From assembly GCF_000350225.1 (NCBI RefSeq), contig NW_005179241.1:424264-488263 (forward strand): DNA of 64,000 nucleotides, read 5' to 3'. The position numbers and the translations under genes are program-made. The notes beneath the pieces are model-generated. The model saw only the letters and a program-made list of their open reading frames with translations. It had not been told where the DNA came from and did no database searches. The DNA comes from Chondrus crispus (Eukaryota; Rhodophyta; Florideophyceae; Gigartinales; Gigartinaceae). Each line of letters begins with the position of its first letter. Position 1 is the stretch's first letter. Shown in pieces: positions 54,894-63,536 of the stretch.

Positions 54894-55777
54894 TCATGCA
54901 AGGTTGCGGAGAATTTGTCTCTCTGTAAAGAGCTCTCCTCGCTTTGCGTCTAAAGTCTTCAATGCCTGCCAGTTGACTTTTGTTGCCAGCTTTGATTCGC
55001 GTGCAATGCGCCTTTCGAAATCCAGATAATCAAGCCACAAGTCCACATTTGTGTTCGCCGATTGCAAAGCCGTTGCTTCTTTAAAAAGTTTTCTTGTCTG
55101 GAAAGGGAGCTGAAGCACGTCTGCACCAGATAGTTGTCCCTGACTCTGCATGCGGTCATATTTTTCATTTGAGACCGGATGGCCGAGTGTAATGACTTCA
55201 ATGTGAGCGGGGGCAGGGAAAGCATGGTATCGCAAATGCCCTGCAACTGTTTCAGATTGCCCTCTGACGATAACCATGCGCAGAGAGCTCTCTCCTCATC
55301 GCGCCCTCGAAACGGGATGAGAACCTTGGCCGTCAACACATCGTGCGATTTTCTTGACAAGGGACAAGTTTTTGATTCTAGCATGTTCGCAAAGTGGTTC
55401 ATAGACCAGGTGTGAGGGTCTTTGGGATCCACACCGTCGGGGCCTTCCGTTCCGCTACTAGAAAAATCACCACTGAAAACTTTTCCAGACTTGATGAGGA
55501 CAAGCACTTTCTTGGCGAGGGAAGTAGCTGCCTGGTGCTTTTCGCAAGTGCTGATAAGGGCGATTAGGTTTTCCCAAACTTTTGGTGGTGGGTTGGTGGG
55601 AGTAAGGGAATGGGATGGGGTAGTGGAAGTTTGGCCGGCCGGCGCAGGCACGGGAGGGAGAAATTGGAACAATTTATTCCGAATGTTGTTGGGATGGAGA
55701 CTGATCTTGAGTCGAGCACGGGAGGCGTTTCGGCAAAACCTTCGGCCATCGAAACGGCACTCGGCGTCGAAATGCAA
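54894..55777 (-). pseudogene. Utp6-like U3 snoRNP protein, C-terminal part, frameshifted
   Basis: The minus-strand reading VWENLIALISTCEKHQAA...WSMNHFANMLE...LPPLTLKSLHSAIRSQM runs in one frame. The expected continuation RKLFKEATALQSANTNVDLW...LDYLDFERRI...VNWQALKTLDAK, a HAT-repeat-like end, is in another. The switch lies between about 55.13 and 55.07 kb, next to AAAA and TTTTT runs. Utp6 is a nucleolar scaffold protein of rRNA processing, usually near 600 aa; only about 280 are here and no ATG precedes the conserved part. So it is a 5'-truncated copy. The assignment rests on the C-terminal HAT-like block and is tentative. Confidence 0.45.
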
Positions 55778-55918
55778 GAGACGGGCTCCCTCGCCCCCCC
55801 GGCGTCAACGCGAGCGGATAGGACGAACAAGTACCACGCGCACTACTCTACGACGCGCATCTACACTACGATAGTCCCCAAACGCGGGCCTTCCCTCCCC
55901 TGGCCCTCCGCGCGGTAA

Positions 55919-56677
55919 TCACGTGAGCAAGTCGACGATCTGGTCGACGACGGCGACAAGAAACGGGGGCGTCTTCTGCGCGATAGGGACGACGACATCG
56001 ACGACCTGGTCCACAAGCGACGGATGTCCGGGCTCGAGCACCTCCCTTGCGAAGCAAAGCACGAAGCCGAGCGCGGCGGCGCGACCATTGACGCTCTCGG
56101 CGGCGTTCCAGAAGAAGCGCGCCGGCCTGACGGCGGCGCGGCCATCGCCTGCGGCGGGGGTGGAAGCGTCGACGGCGGGCGCGACCGTGCGCGCGGGCGG
56201 GGCTCGCTTGTGCGGCGGGGCCTTGGCGATCTCGGCGAAGGCGGTGGCGAGCAGCTCGCGGCGCTGGAGGCCGGGCAGGGTGACGAAGTCGTCGTGCGAG
56301 AGGCGCGCGGCCGAGACGATGCGCTCGTTGTCCAGCTGTGCCACGGCGCGCGCGCGCAGCCCGTCCAGCTGGGCCACCGGGTCGGGCGGCGGGCGCGCGG
56401 CGGCGGGCGCGGGCGGCGGGCGGCGCGACGCGCGGCGCGACGCGCGCGGCAGCAGCAGGCGCAGGCGGCGCGCTAGGCGCGGCAGCCAGACGCGCGCGCG
56501 CGGCGGCAGAAGTGTGTTGAAGGCCAGCGTCACGGACACGGACACCACCGCCAGCACGCCCGCCAAGACCGGCGGCGGCAGCGCGAAGGCCGGCGCGGGC
56601 GCGCAGCGCCAGCACATCGGCCCCGGGGGTGGCGCGCGCGGGCGGCGCAGCGTGCGAATGGTGGAAGTGGCGGGCAT
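55919..56677 (-). CDS. HLIP/one-helix (LIL) chlorophyll-binding-family protein, plastid
   Basis: 252 aa from the ATG at 56677 (context favours it); an in-frame ATG at 56710 would add 11 residues. The C-terminal segment ARFFWNAAESVNGRAAALGF carries the ExxNGR-type motif of the light-harvesting family's first helix: Glu and Asn/Arg that pair and bind chlorophyll. The helix (NGRAAALGFVLCFAREVL) ends the conserved part. The N-terminus is Arg/Pro/Ser-rich and suits a transit peptide. A second hydrophobic stretch (PVLAGVLAVVSVSVTLAFN) follows. Such proteins protect or assemble photosystems in the thylakoid membrane. The gene is very GC-rich, far above its neighbours, and intact. It is divergent from the gene at 56795 with a short shared upstream region. 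ELIP- or LHC-like relatives are alternatives; three helices are not seen. Confidence 0.6.
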   Translation of the reverse strand: MPATSTIRTLRRPRAPPPGPMCWRCAPAPAFALPPPVLAGVLAVVSVSVTLAFNTLLPPRARVWLPRLARRLRLLLPRASRRASRRPPPAPAAARPPPDPVAQLDGLRARAVAQLDNERIVSAARLSHDDFVTLPGLQRRELLATAFAEIAKAPPHKRAPPARTVAPAVDASTPAAGDGRAAVRPARFFWNAAESVNGRAAALGFVLCFAREVLEPGHPSLVDQVVDVVVPIAQKTPPFLVAVVDQIVDLLT

Positions 56678-56710
56678 GGTAGAAGCTGTCTTTGCAATCA
56701 ACTCATACAT

Positions 56711-56794
56711 ACTTTTGAAAACTGTTTTCCCGCGAAACAGTTAAGTGATCTGCACAAACAGTCGCAGTTCGAGTTTGCCGCGCTTCCCAACGTG
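56711..56794. promoter_or_regulatory. Short divergent intergenic region with a palindrome
   Basis: About 85-120 bp separate the HLIP-like gene (minus) from the orphan gene (plus). AACTGTTT (56720-56727) and AAACAGTT (56735-56742) pair perfectly around TCCCGCG. A shared bidirectional promoter is inferred from the spacing alone. Confidence 0.4.
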
Positions 56795-58756
56795 ATGGGC
56801 AATTCTTTCAGGCGGTATGTACGGCGTTTTACGCATAGTGGTTCCGAAAACATCCCTTCAACTTCGAAGGCACTCCTCACACCCCAGGAAAACATTTCGA
56901 CTTCCGAACGCACCACTTGTCCTCCTCCGTCAAATCTGCGATCTTCGTTACCCCCTCGCGCGAAATCAGCCGTTCTCGCATCTCACCGACCTCCTTCTCC
57001 AGACACGTCGTCGCCTCCTTCATCACCGCGCCAACCTCTTCACACTACAGAACCTTCTTCCCTTCAATCACACACACCAGCGTCTTCGGGTGCAGATAAG
57101 ACACGGCGGAGATCTTCCCGTTTGCGATTTCGGACAGATTCTGTGGGACCTTCATTCCAAGTCATAGCTTCGCCATCATCCAGCCCCCAAAAAGAAGCAC
57201 AAGGAAACATGGGTCTGCGACGTACAGTGTCCGCGCATAAGAGGCGTCCATTGCCATTACAGGCCGGAATTGGAAGCGCCGAGAAGCGTCGAAGACTAAG
57301 ACCCTCTCAGACTGAGGCCACACGTTCGAACCCTACTGCGCGGGTACCCCTGTCGAATTCATCTGCGCTTGAGAGCACCGAGTTACAGCCTGCCGCACGT
57401 TCGAGCCCTACCTTGCACGCACCCCGATCGAATTCATCCGCGCTTGAGAGCACTGAGTTGCAGCGATCCATAGTGGCAATGCACAAGAGGTTGGCAGAAG
57501 AGCTGGCCAGCTGCAATGCCACATTATCGGACCTAGTGAACAGCAATGCCAATACGGCGTCCAGTTTGGAGGACATCAAACTCCTCATTCTTCAAAGCTC
57601 TGCAGGTAGTTCGCGAATACCATCTCGATCAAGGGTGCAGGGAGGGTCTCGGAAAGGTGCAACTAAGAACCTGGAAAAGGACGTTCTCAAAGACAACCCC
57701 ACAGTTATTATCGAAATCAATGCGGCAGTGAACGCGGATACCGTGTCAAGATCGCTTGCACAGACTCTATCTTCGTTTATGGATGTCTATCACAATAACC
57801 AGGATGACCCCCGGATGACATCGCGTGTCGTCAGCGTCCTCTTGTTCGGGCTCAAACATAACAAATCTCGTTCAGAATTCAAACACGGACTGGGCAAAAA
57901 GCATGCAAGTTTTCGCTTCAGTACAGCCAAACGTGCGGTGATGAACGCAAGAAATCTCTCCGACGAAAGTATACGAGCATATGAGGCAGAATTTACAACA
58001 ACCAAAGCCTTTATTGATAGGGATGCTGACCGCAATGGAATTGATGTTTATGTTTCTACGAAGCCTTCTTGGCTGCAACCAGGTGTTTTGGACAAGCAAA
58101 CGCTGCACACCGCGCGAATGCATCACGAGTGCGTGAAGGCCGAGTTACCTCCGGATCCCTCCTGCCCGACTAGGCGCAAACATCTGTTCATATGCAAGAG
58201 GATCGTCACTATTATTAACGACTGTTTGAGAATCTCTCGGGATCGCTCAAAGGTCAAAATGTTCGAGAGCGGCCTCTTTCTACTGGTTAACTGGAGTGAA
58301 TATGACTCTTTCCATCGCTCTCACTCGTCACCCACCTTTCGATTTTTGCACAGTGATGCGGAATCCGTCCCCGCTTCCGAGATCCCTGACACTACTGTAG
58401 GGTGGGATACACACACATCCGTCACCAATCGGAAGCTTCTGGCTGCTCTTATATCGGAAAGAAAAGACCTGGTGATACAGGCGACTTATCAGGTCACCGT
58501 CACTGGTGGTTCGAACGGCGAAAACCGTGTCACAGAGATCAAGCGCAACATTAACATCTTGCGAATTGCTCTGCGCTTCGTCTGCGGCTATTGCCATTGT
58601 GGCGAGGAAATGACTCTTGGATCACATGCATCAATGCTTCGAACAATCTATCGGATTGCTCGGTTTCTGAGGCAATTGTTCTCTGTTCGGGCGAACTACA
58701 ATCCTCAGGTACAACGGCAACGCATGATGAGGCAACAGCTGTCAGTGGTGACGTGA
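56795..58756 (+). CDS. Orphan 653-aa protein, Ser/Pro-rich N-terminus
   Basis: ATG at 56795 begins MGNSFRRYVRR, a possible N-myristoylation signal. Residues about 20-180 are Ser/Pro/Arg-rich and low in complexity. About 178-227 contain two tandem 25-residue repeats sharing SNSSALESTELQ (75-bp unit at 57355 and 57430). A folded part starts near residue 290 (KDNPTVIIEINAAVNADTVS; SRVVSVLLFGLKHNK; LVIQATYQVTVTGG) and includes CGYCHCGEE near the end. I do not recognise the family. A reading in a second frame from about 58.6 to 59.02 kb gives a plausible acidic tail (EDLEDDFDSDDDDMAGMLD), so the annotated basic end may result from a frameshift near 58.6-58.75 kb. Could be a lineage-specific host gene or part of an unrecognised mobile element. 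Confidence 0.5.
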   Translation: MGNSFRRYVRRFTHSGSENIPSTSKALLTPQENISTSERTTCPPPSNLRSSLPPRAKSAVLASHRPPSPDTSSPPSSPRQPLHTTEPSSLQSHTPASSGADKTRRRSSRLRFRTDSVGPSFQVIASPSSSPQKEAQGNMGLRRTVSAHKRRPLPLQAGIGSAEKRRRLRPSQTEATRSNPTARVPLSNSSALESTELQPAARSSPTLHAPRSNSSALESTELQRSIVAMHKRLAEELASCNATLSDLVNSNANTASSLEDIKLLILQSSAGSSRIPSRSRVQGGSRKGATKNLEKDVLKDNPTVIIEINAAVNADTVSRSLAQTLSSFMDVYHNNQDDPRMTSRVVSVLLFGLKHNKSRSEFKHGLGKKHASFRFSTAKRAVMNARNLSDESIRAYEAEFTTTKAFIDRDADRNGIDVYVSTKPSWLQPGVLDKQTLHTARMHHECVKAELPPDPSCPTRRKHLFICKRIVTIINDCLRISRDRSKVKMFESGLFLLVNWSEYDSFHRSHSSPTFRFLHSDAESVPASEIPDTTVGWDTHTSVTNRKLLAALISERKDLVIQATYQVTVTGGSNGENRVTEIKRNINILRIALRFVCGYCHCGEEMTLGSHASMLRTIYRIARFLRQLFSVRANYNPQVQRQRMMRQQLSVVT

Positions 58757-59019
58757 AAAGTGAGAGGAGCCAATCTTTGATACCCGAAATCACGCTGCGA
58801 GAGATGTTACCGGGTAGATCGGAGAAAGAGAAGGTTATCAGTGGGGTGTTGAAAATCTCCAAAGAGACATTCGCCAGATTAAACATTTCTGCACCGCAAG
58901 ACATTGACAGCAGCGAAAGCGCTGTGCTAAGCGGCACCAATGAGTGGAGACATCAAACAGAAGATTTGGAAGATGATTTCGACAGTGACGATGATGATAT
59001 GGCGGGAATGCTAGACTAA
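58757..59019 (+). pseudogene. Acidic tail in a shifted frame, possible end of the orphan gene
   Basis: Frame offset from the orphan gene and overlapping its last codons. It reads SLIPEITLREMLPGRSEKEK...VISGVLKISKETFARLNIS and ends in a run of Asp/Glu. This composition is protein-like and unlike a chance frame. It has no ATG of its own in a good context. Confidence 0.35.
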
Positions 59020-59215
59020 CATTTCTGCCCTGATAGGTTAGGTAAAGTTCGGATTTGCACGACCAGTGTCAAGACGGGTTCAGCAGTACGCGCTAAGCTG
59101 CATGCCAACAATCGCACGCCTTCACTATCAGAAGCTGCAGTATTAGAGCAGGTGAAAAAGTCGGAGCTCGTTCTAGTGGAGGACATCACTCGGGAAAATC
59201 GCATGAGGGGTGCGA

Positions 59216-60277
59216 TCAGCATTCGAAAAAATCATTTCGGCTGCTCATGTCGGCAAGAGTGAACAGGGCGGAACCGATATAGTTTATCCTACCTCCATAG
59301 TCACCCAATGAATGAACGAATTGCACCACCATGTATCCCCCAACTTTTTCCGAGCAGCATCTCACTCGTTCAAACCGAAGAGCATGTCCAAGCATGACCC
59401 ATTCTTCGGTCTTAACAGTCTCCCTAACCCGGATCTCCGCCTCCTCCAGCTTAGACGGGTCCAACAGGACCTCGCTAAGCACCCTGAAAGCAAAGTCCGT
59501 GACGCTATGAAACTCGTCCGGGCATCCCTTGACGCCGCGCATGGCGTCCTTCGTGACAGCGGCGTGGTTGCGGCAGATGGCGTCGGCGGCCTGCTTACGG
59601 TGTTGGGCGCCCTCATGGCCATCGTTGAGCACGTGCTTGCTGCGGGCCGTCTCGACGGCCAGCGACACCGAGCTCCGCGTGCGCAGGAAGGACACCGGAC
59701 CGATCTGCGGCGGCAGGGCGCCGATGTGGGTTCAGTCGTCGCTCTGCAGGTACGTGGCGGGCTCCCAGGCGTCCCGCGCGGCAAACCAGCGGCGTAGGTT
59801 CGGGCGGCCGTCGGCTAGCTCCAGGTTGCGCCAGAACTTGAGAGAGGAGCGCGCGCGCTCGAAGATCGTGGCTGGGGAGGAAGGGGTGTTAGGATCAGGC
59901 GGGTATTGTTTGGAGAAGCAAAAAAAGCGAGGACAAAGGTGATGAGGACTTACAGAGATGTCGACGAACGAGGGCTCCGGGCCCGGGTAAAAGAAGGAGC
60001 CCTCAAAGTCGCCGAGGCAGGTCTCGATGAGATCGAGGGTGTGGTTGACCGGTTCCAGGCCTCTCCCGGGGCTAGACATGGCGCCTCGCAGGGCGCCGAG
60101 CCACGAGCCGGTGAAGACGCGCTCGAGGCGCATGTAGCGGTGAAAGGCCTGCATCATGTCGTCATTCCCAACAGTATCCACCCCACGATCAGACGTACCA
60201 CCCGCACGCCTCGCAGTAAGAGCCCAGCTCGCATCATGTCCAACCGCCAGGATATCCCAGCGTCGGAGGAGCTCCAT
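59216..60277 (-). pseudogene. GST-like protein, C-terminal part, one in-frame TGA
   Basis: The minus-strand frame opens at the ATG at 60277. LIETCLGDFEGSFFYPGPEP and SFVDIS match the glutathione S-transferase C-terminal domain. LKFWRNLELADGRPNLRRWF and AARDAWEPATYLQSDD follow. TGA at 59732-59734 then stands where DDWTHIGALPPQIGP is expected (TGG-to-TGA). The same frame continues to 59216 with a helical tail (RNHAAVTKDAMRG; VLSEVLLDPSKLEEAEIRVR). Between the VDIS block and the ERARSSLKFWR block, 59.87-59.96 kb looks like a short intron (donor GTAAGT just after GACATCTCT, acceptor near CTCCCCAG), but strict joining there does not keep frame. The N-terminal thioredoxin-like domain is missing. 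Conjugation activity is therefore not expected. Confidence 0.6.
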
Positions 60278-60427
60278 GTCATAACATGTAAGAGCTCAAC
60301 CACGAAAAAAATTACCAAATGGCCTTGCACTGAATCATTTAACGCGTTTGTACTGAAACGTTCGACAACTTTTTGAAGTCTCTGAGACTTTCACAATTCA
60401 TAGATGTGTCTACGACGACATACGTGA

Positions 60428-61816
60428 CTAGGTGCTCATGTGTGGTTGACCCTTTGTACAAAATACGTGCGTCAAGTACTCATCTGTAACCAAATAGCTG
60501 ACTTCGGACACGGCCTGAAAGCCTCTAATAATGAAGTAGGGGAGCTCAACTTCGAGAGACCCGCAAACGTGTTCAGAAACGGATGTAGCTGTACTCCAGA
60601 ATCGACTGTTCGGGGGAACCATCGGACGCCACCGGAAAGAGAAAGTTTTCAACTCCGAGAAAACAATCTTTACAGCCTCGTCCTCCGACACCTCGCTCGG
60701 TGTGGCTGAAAGCCTTGCCGCCAAAACCTTGCTTACAAGGTCAACTGCTTGAAGTGATGAACGTGAGAGAGGGTGAGTGTACGACATACTTCGAAAATCG
60801 AAATCTCGGCTCTTTCGGACAAGGGCATCGACCGTCGCCTTGCGACGAACGTATGGCATACATGTTCCCACCAGCAGTGCCGCCGCCGAATTCTCATCGG
60901 TCTCATCTGCGACACACAGCCCCATAATGCGAATTGCTTCATGCACGGTTCCTTCTTTTCCTCCTCCTTTCCTCCGTCACACAATATTTCTCATGTCCGC
61001 GACAGAGTTTATGCCAATAACTGTGCACAAATCTTTGCATGATGGGAAAATTATCTCTGCGAGCTCGGTGCACGCTGCGAGAGACTGGGTTTCCTGGAAC
61101 GAGGGCTTGAACTGGGCAGAATCGGACAACGAATGAACAGCGCGGGCCAAGTTCTCATACTCTTCCAAGGTGCAGTCTACCACTGAACGAATGCTTCCGG
61201 TAGAGCTCTCTTCGTAGTGTGTGTCCTGCTCCGTATCCCCTTGTCGCGGTTTGAAGTTTGGTACCGGCTTCTGGATGAGTACCAATGTTTTCTGTCTCAA
61301 AGTATTTAGGAGACGTGCACATTGCCGTTCTGCCGTTGATCCAGACCCGATCCGAGAAAAGAATTGAAACTGGCCAACAACCATGCGCTCGATTTCTTCA
61401 ACTCGAGATAAAAGCGTAGCCACTTTCCCCTCCACGCTATACATTCGCAAATTTTGTACCGCCTCCCCATCACCAACTCCATTTTCGCTCTGGCGAATAA
61501 AATTTTCTCCGTCTGTTTCATAGCTCACCTGTCCTGAGCACTCATAATAACGCCACCGCAATTGAGTGGCGTCATCTTCCACCAAGCGAATATAATCAGG
61601 AAGAATCCACACCATCGCTTGTTGTTCATCGAACCCCTCCCTTGCCACGTATTTCAGTTTCCCTTTCACTCTTCCCTCGACCACTTCCTTAGTTACTAAC
61701 TCTGCCCGCCACCAGACGGATGCAAGCGTTCTCTCACCTCGCCTTCGTCCTTCCCCTTTGGTTAATTCGATGTCCCAGAGGACCTCAATTAGTATCCCAG
61801 GTACCAGAGACTGCAT
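60428..61816 (-). pseudogene. Orphan protein with Tudor/agenet-like start, one in-frame TGA
   Basis: The first in-frame ATG is at 61816 (MQSLVPGILIEVLWDIEL). The first 100 residues (VWWRAELVTKEVVEGRVKGK; KLKYVAREGF; VWILPDYIRLVEDDATQLRW) have the alternating Trp/Tyr beta-strand look of Tudor or agenet barrels that bind chromatin marks. Then come a helical part (VATLLSRVEEIERMVVGQFQF) and a tail to 60428. TGA at 60977-60979 splits one long frame after VADMRNIV. The flanking codons are GTG and CGG. I do not recognise the family, and the domain call is a guess from pattern. If the TGA is real the product stops at about 280 aa. Confidence 0.4.
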
Positions 61817-62045
61817 TTCGGTACAGTAGTCTGAGCCTTGGGAAAGGCTTCCTGTCACTATGAATTCGTCATGAAAAAGCACGCTCGTCTTTTTTTACAC
61901 GTGGCAGGCAAGACCCCCAAGTTTTGTTTCCCGAAGTCACCAAAGGACAAACGGGGCTTCGTCCCGTCCTTTCTCTCCGCAACCAGATTCCGAAGTCGTT
62001 CGCAACCCTGCCGACTTACCCCAAATACCACGCACATCCCCCGCC

Positions 62046-63536
62046 ATGGTCGAGCAAAAAGAAGTCATCCGCCCACCCCCTGATGTGTATCTGATCGACC
62101 CTCCTCCGCCCCCCTTCACCGTCCCCTCTGCCTACCGCGCCCCGCGCCCCGCCCTCTCATCTCAACTCGCAAGACTTCATCTTCGATCTCGGGTCGTCCA
62201 CATTGTGGCCGCCTTCTCAGGCTCCTCCATGCCAATCTTAGAAACCCCACCGTATGTCGCCCGCATGCGCCATGCTATGATGCCGAGTGGAAGAAAATTA
62301 GAGAGGAACCAGATAACTTTGACGAAGTGTCAAAGACAGTCAAGGTGGAAACTGGGGAGGCGAGTGATAAGCCGGCGACGAGCGCGGAGGAGCAGGCGAG
62401 AATTGATAATGGGAGGAGGTTGAATAAGTTAATGCAGGATAAAAAGAATTCAAGAGCCGGCGGAAGGGATAAGGACGTGTCGGGGACAGAGGCAGAGCCG
62501 GTGGACACGGTGGAAGATGTCAAGAGCCGGCGGAAGGTATAAGGATGTGTCGGGGACAGAGGCAGAGCCAGTGGATACATCGTATACACTGGAGGAGGTT
62601 GTGTATTGAAGATATGAGGGATATAGATGAGGACAAGTACTACATTTCCATGTGCGTCGGACAGTGGGAATCGTCGACAGCGCTGAACCAAGAGATCGAC
62701 AAGCGGCAGCTGCTCGTGGATGACGAACGTGCCAAATTGAGCGCGGGAAAGGCAAGGGCAGCGGAGGTGGCGTGGTGGAAGCGCGTACGAGCAGACGAGC
62801 TTCTGTCGATGTCAGAGCTGAGCGCGCCGTAACTCAAGCAAAAGCGGCACGAGCGCGCGCTTTGCGGGGCTACGGAAGCACGGTTACGGGGGAAAGGGTC
62901 AAGCTCGCGGCGAAGGCGGAAGCGTAAAGGAAGGCTGAGGATATAGAGAAGATGGGCATGGAGAGGCCACAAGAGTATCTGACCGAACTGCGAACGGAGC
63001 GAGATGAGCTAGCTGAGCGTTTAAATCGAAAGGACGCCGCGCGCGAAGCGAGGTGGGATCGGCGGTGGCAGGCTGCAAGGGAACGAATGAGGTTGTTGGC
63101 ACAACAAGCAGGAAGCAATGCAGGTTTAGACGAAGACCCAGGGCGAGGGAACTCAAAGGGGCGCGAGAGAGGAAGTGGGAAGGGAAGAAGGAGGGGCCAG
63201 GGGAGGGGACGAGGGAGAGGGCGTGGGAAGAAAAATGTGGAGGAGGACACGTTTGGGGTGGACGATGCGGACTGGGATGTGTACAGATCAATGAAGGTTG
63301 GAAACGATGGGACGGATTCTGAAGACAACTCTGGAGAAGAGCGTGTTCGTTTGAAATCTGTGCGTACTGAGATTATGATCGAGTGTCTCGTTAAACCTGT
63401 CAGGAAGTACCGCTTCTACGAGGTTATCACTGAGGATGGAATTGCTGGTTTCACGGAGAAGCTTTTCGACATCGGCGTGAATAGCACGCATCTCGCTGTC
63501 GTGGTAGTGATGTTTGGCAAATATGAAGTAGTATAG
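62046..63536 (+). pseudogene. ARP5-like (INO80 complex) remnant, actin core missing
   Basis: ARP5 is a nuclear actin-related subunit of the INO80 remodeller. The start MVEQKEVIRPPPDVYLIDPP is followed near 62.17 kb, in another frame, by DFIFDLGSST, the actin nucleotide-binding loop, and then SGSSMPIL...PPYVARMRH. Further on come the ARP5-specific charged insertion EYLTELRTERDELAERLNRK and EEDTFGVDDADWDVYRSMK. Most of the actin fold between and after these is gone. Several frame changes are seen plus a TAA at 62925-62927 just before the coiled coil. A Gly/Arg-rich run (about 63.15-63.23 kb) and a 71-bp tandem duplication enlarge the insertion. The last piece (ATG 62952, 194 codons) is open and could be translated by chance. 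Confidence 0.55.
62452..62580 (+). repeat. Tandem duplication, 71-bp offset, inside the ARP5 remnant
   Basis: AGAGCCGGCGGAAGG...GTGTCGGGGACAGAGG at 62452 recurs at 62523 with four or five differences. The repeat changes frame because 71 is not a multiple of three. Confidence 0.75.

Noticed and set aside
55923-56744. 273-codon plus-strand frame
   Set aside because: Shadow of the GC-rich HLIP-like gene on the other strand, rich in Ala/Arg/Gly/Ser without motifs.
18868-60979. TGA reassigned as Trp in this nucleus
   Set aside because: Two TGA codons sit at Trp positions, but the intact C2H2 gene ends in TGA and other TGAs sit at non-Trp positions.
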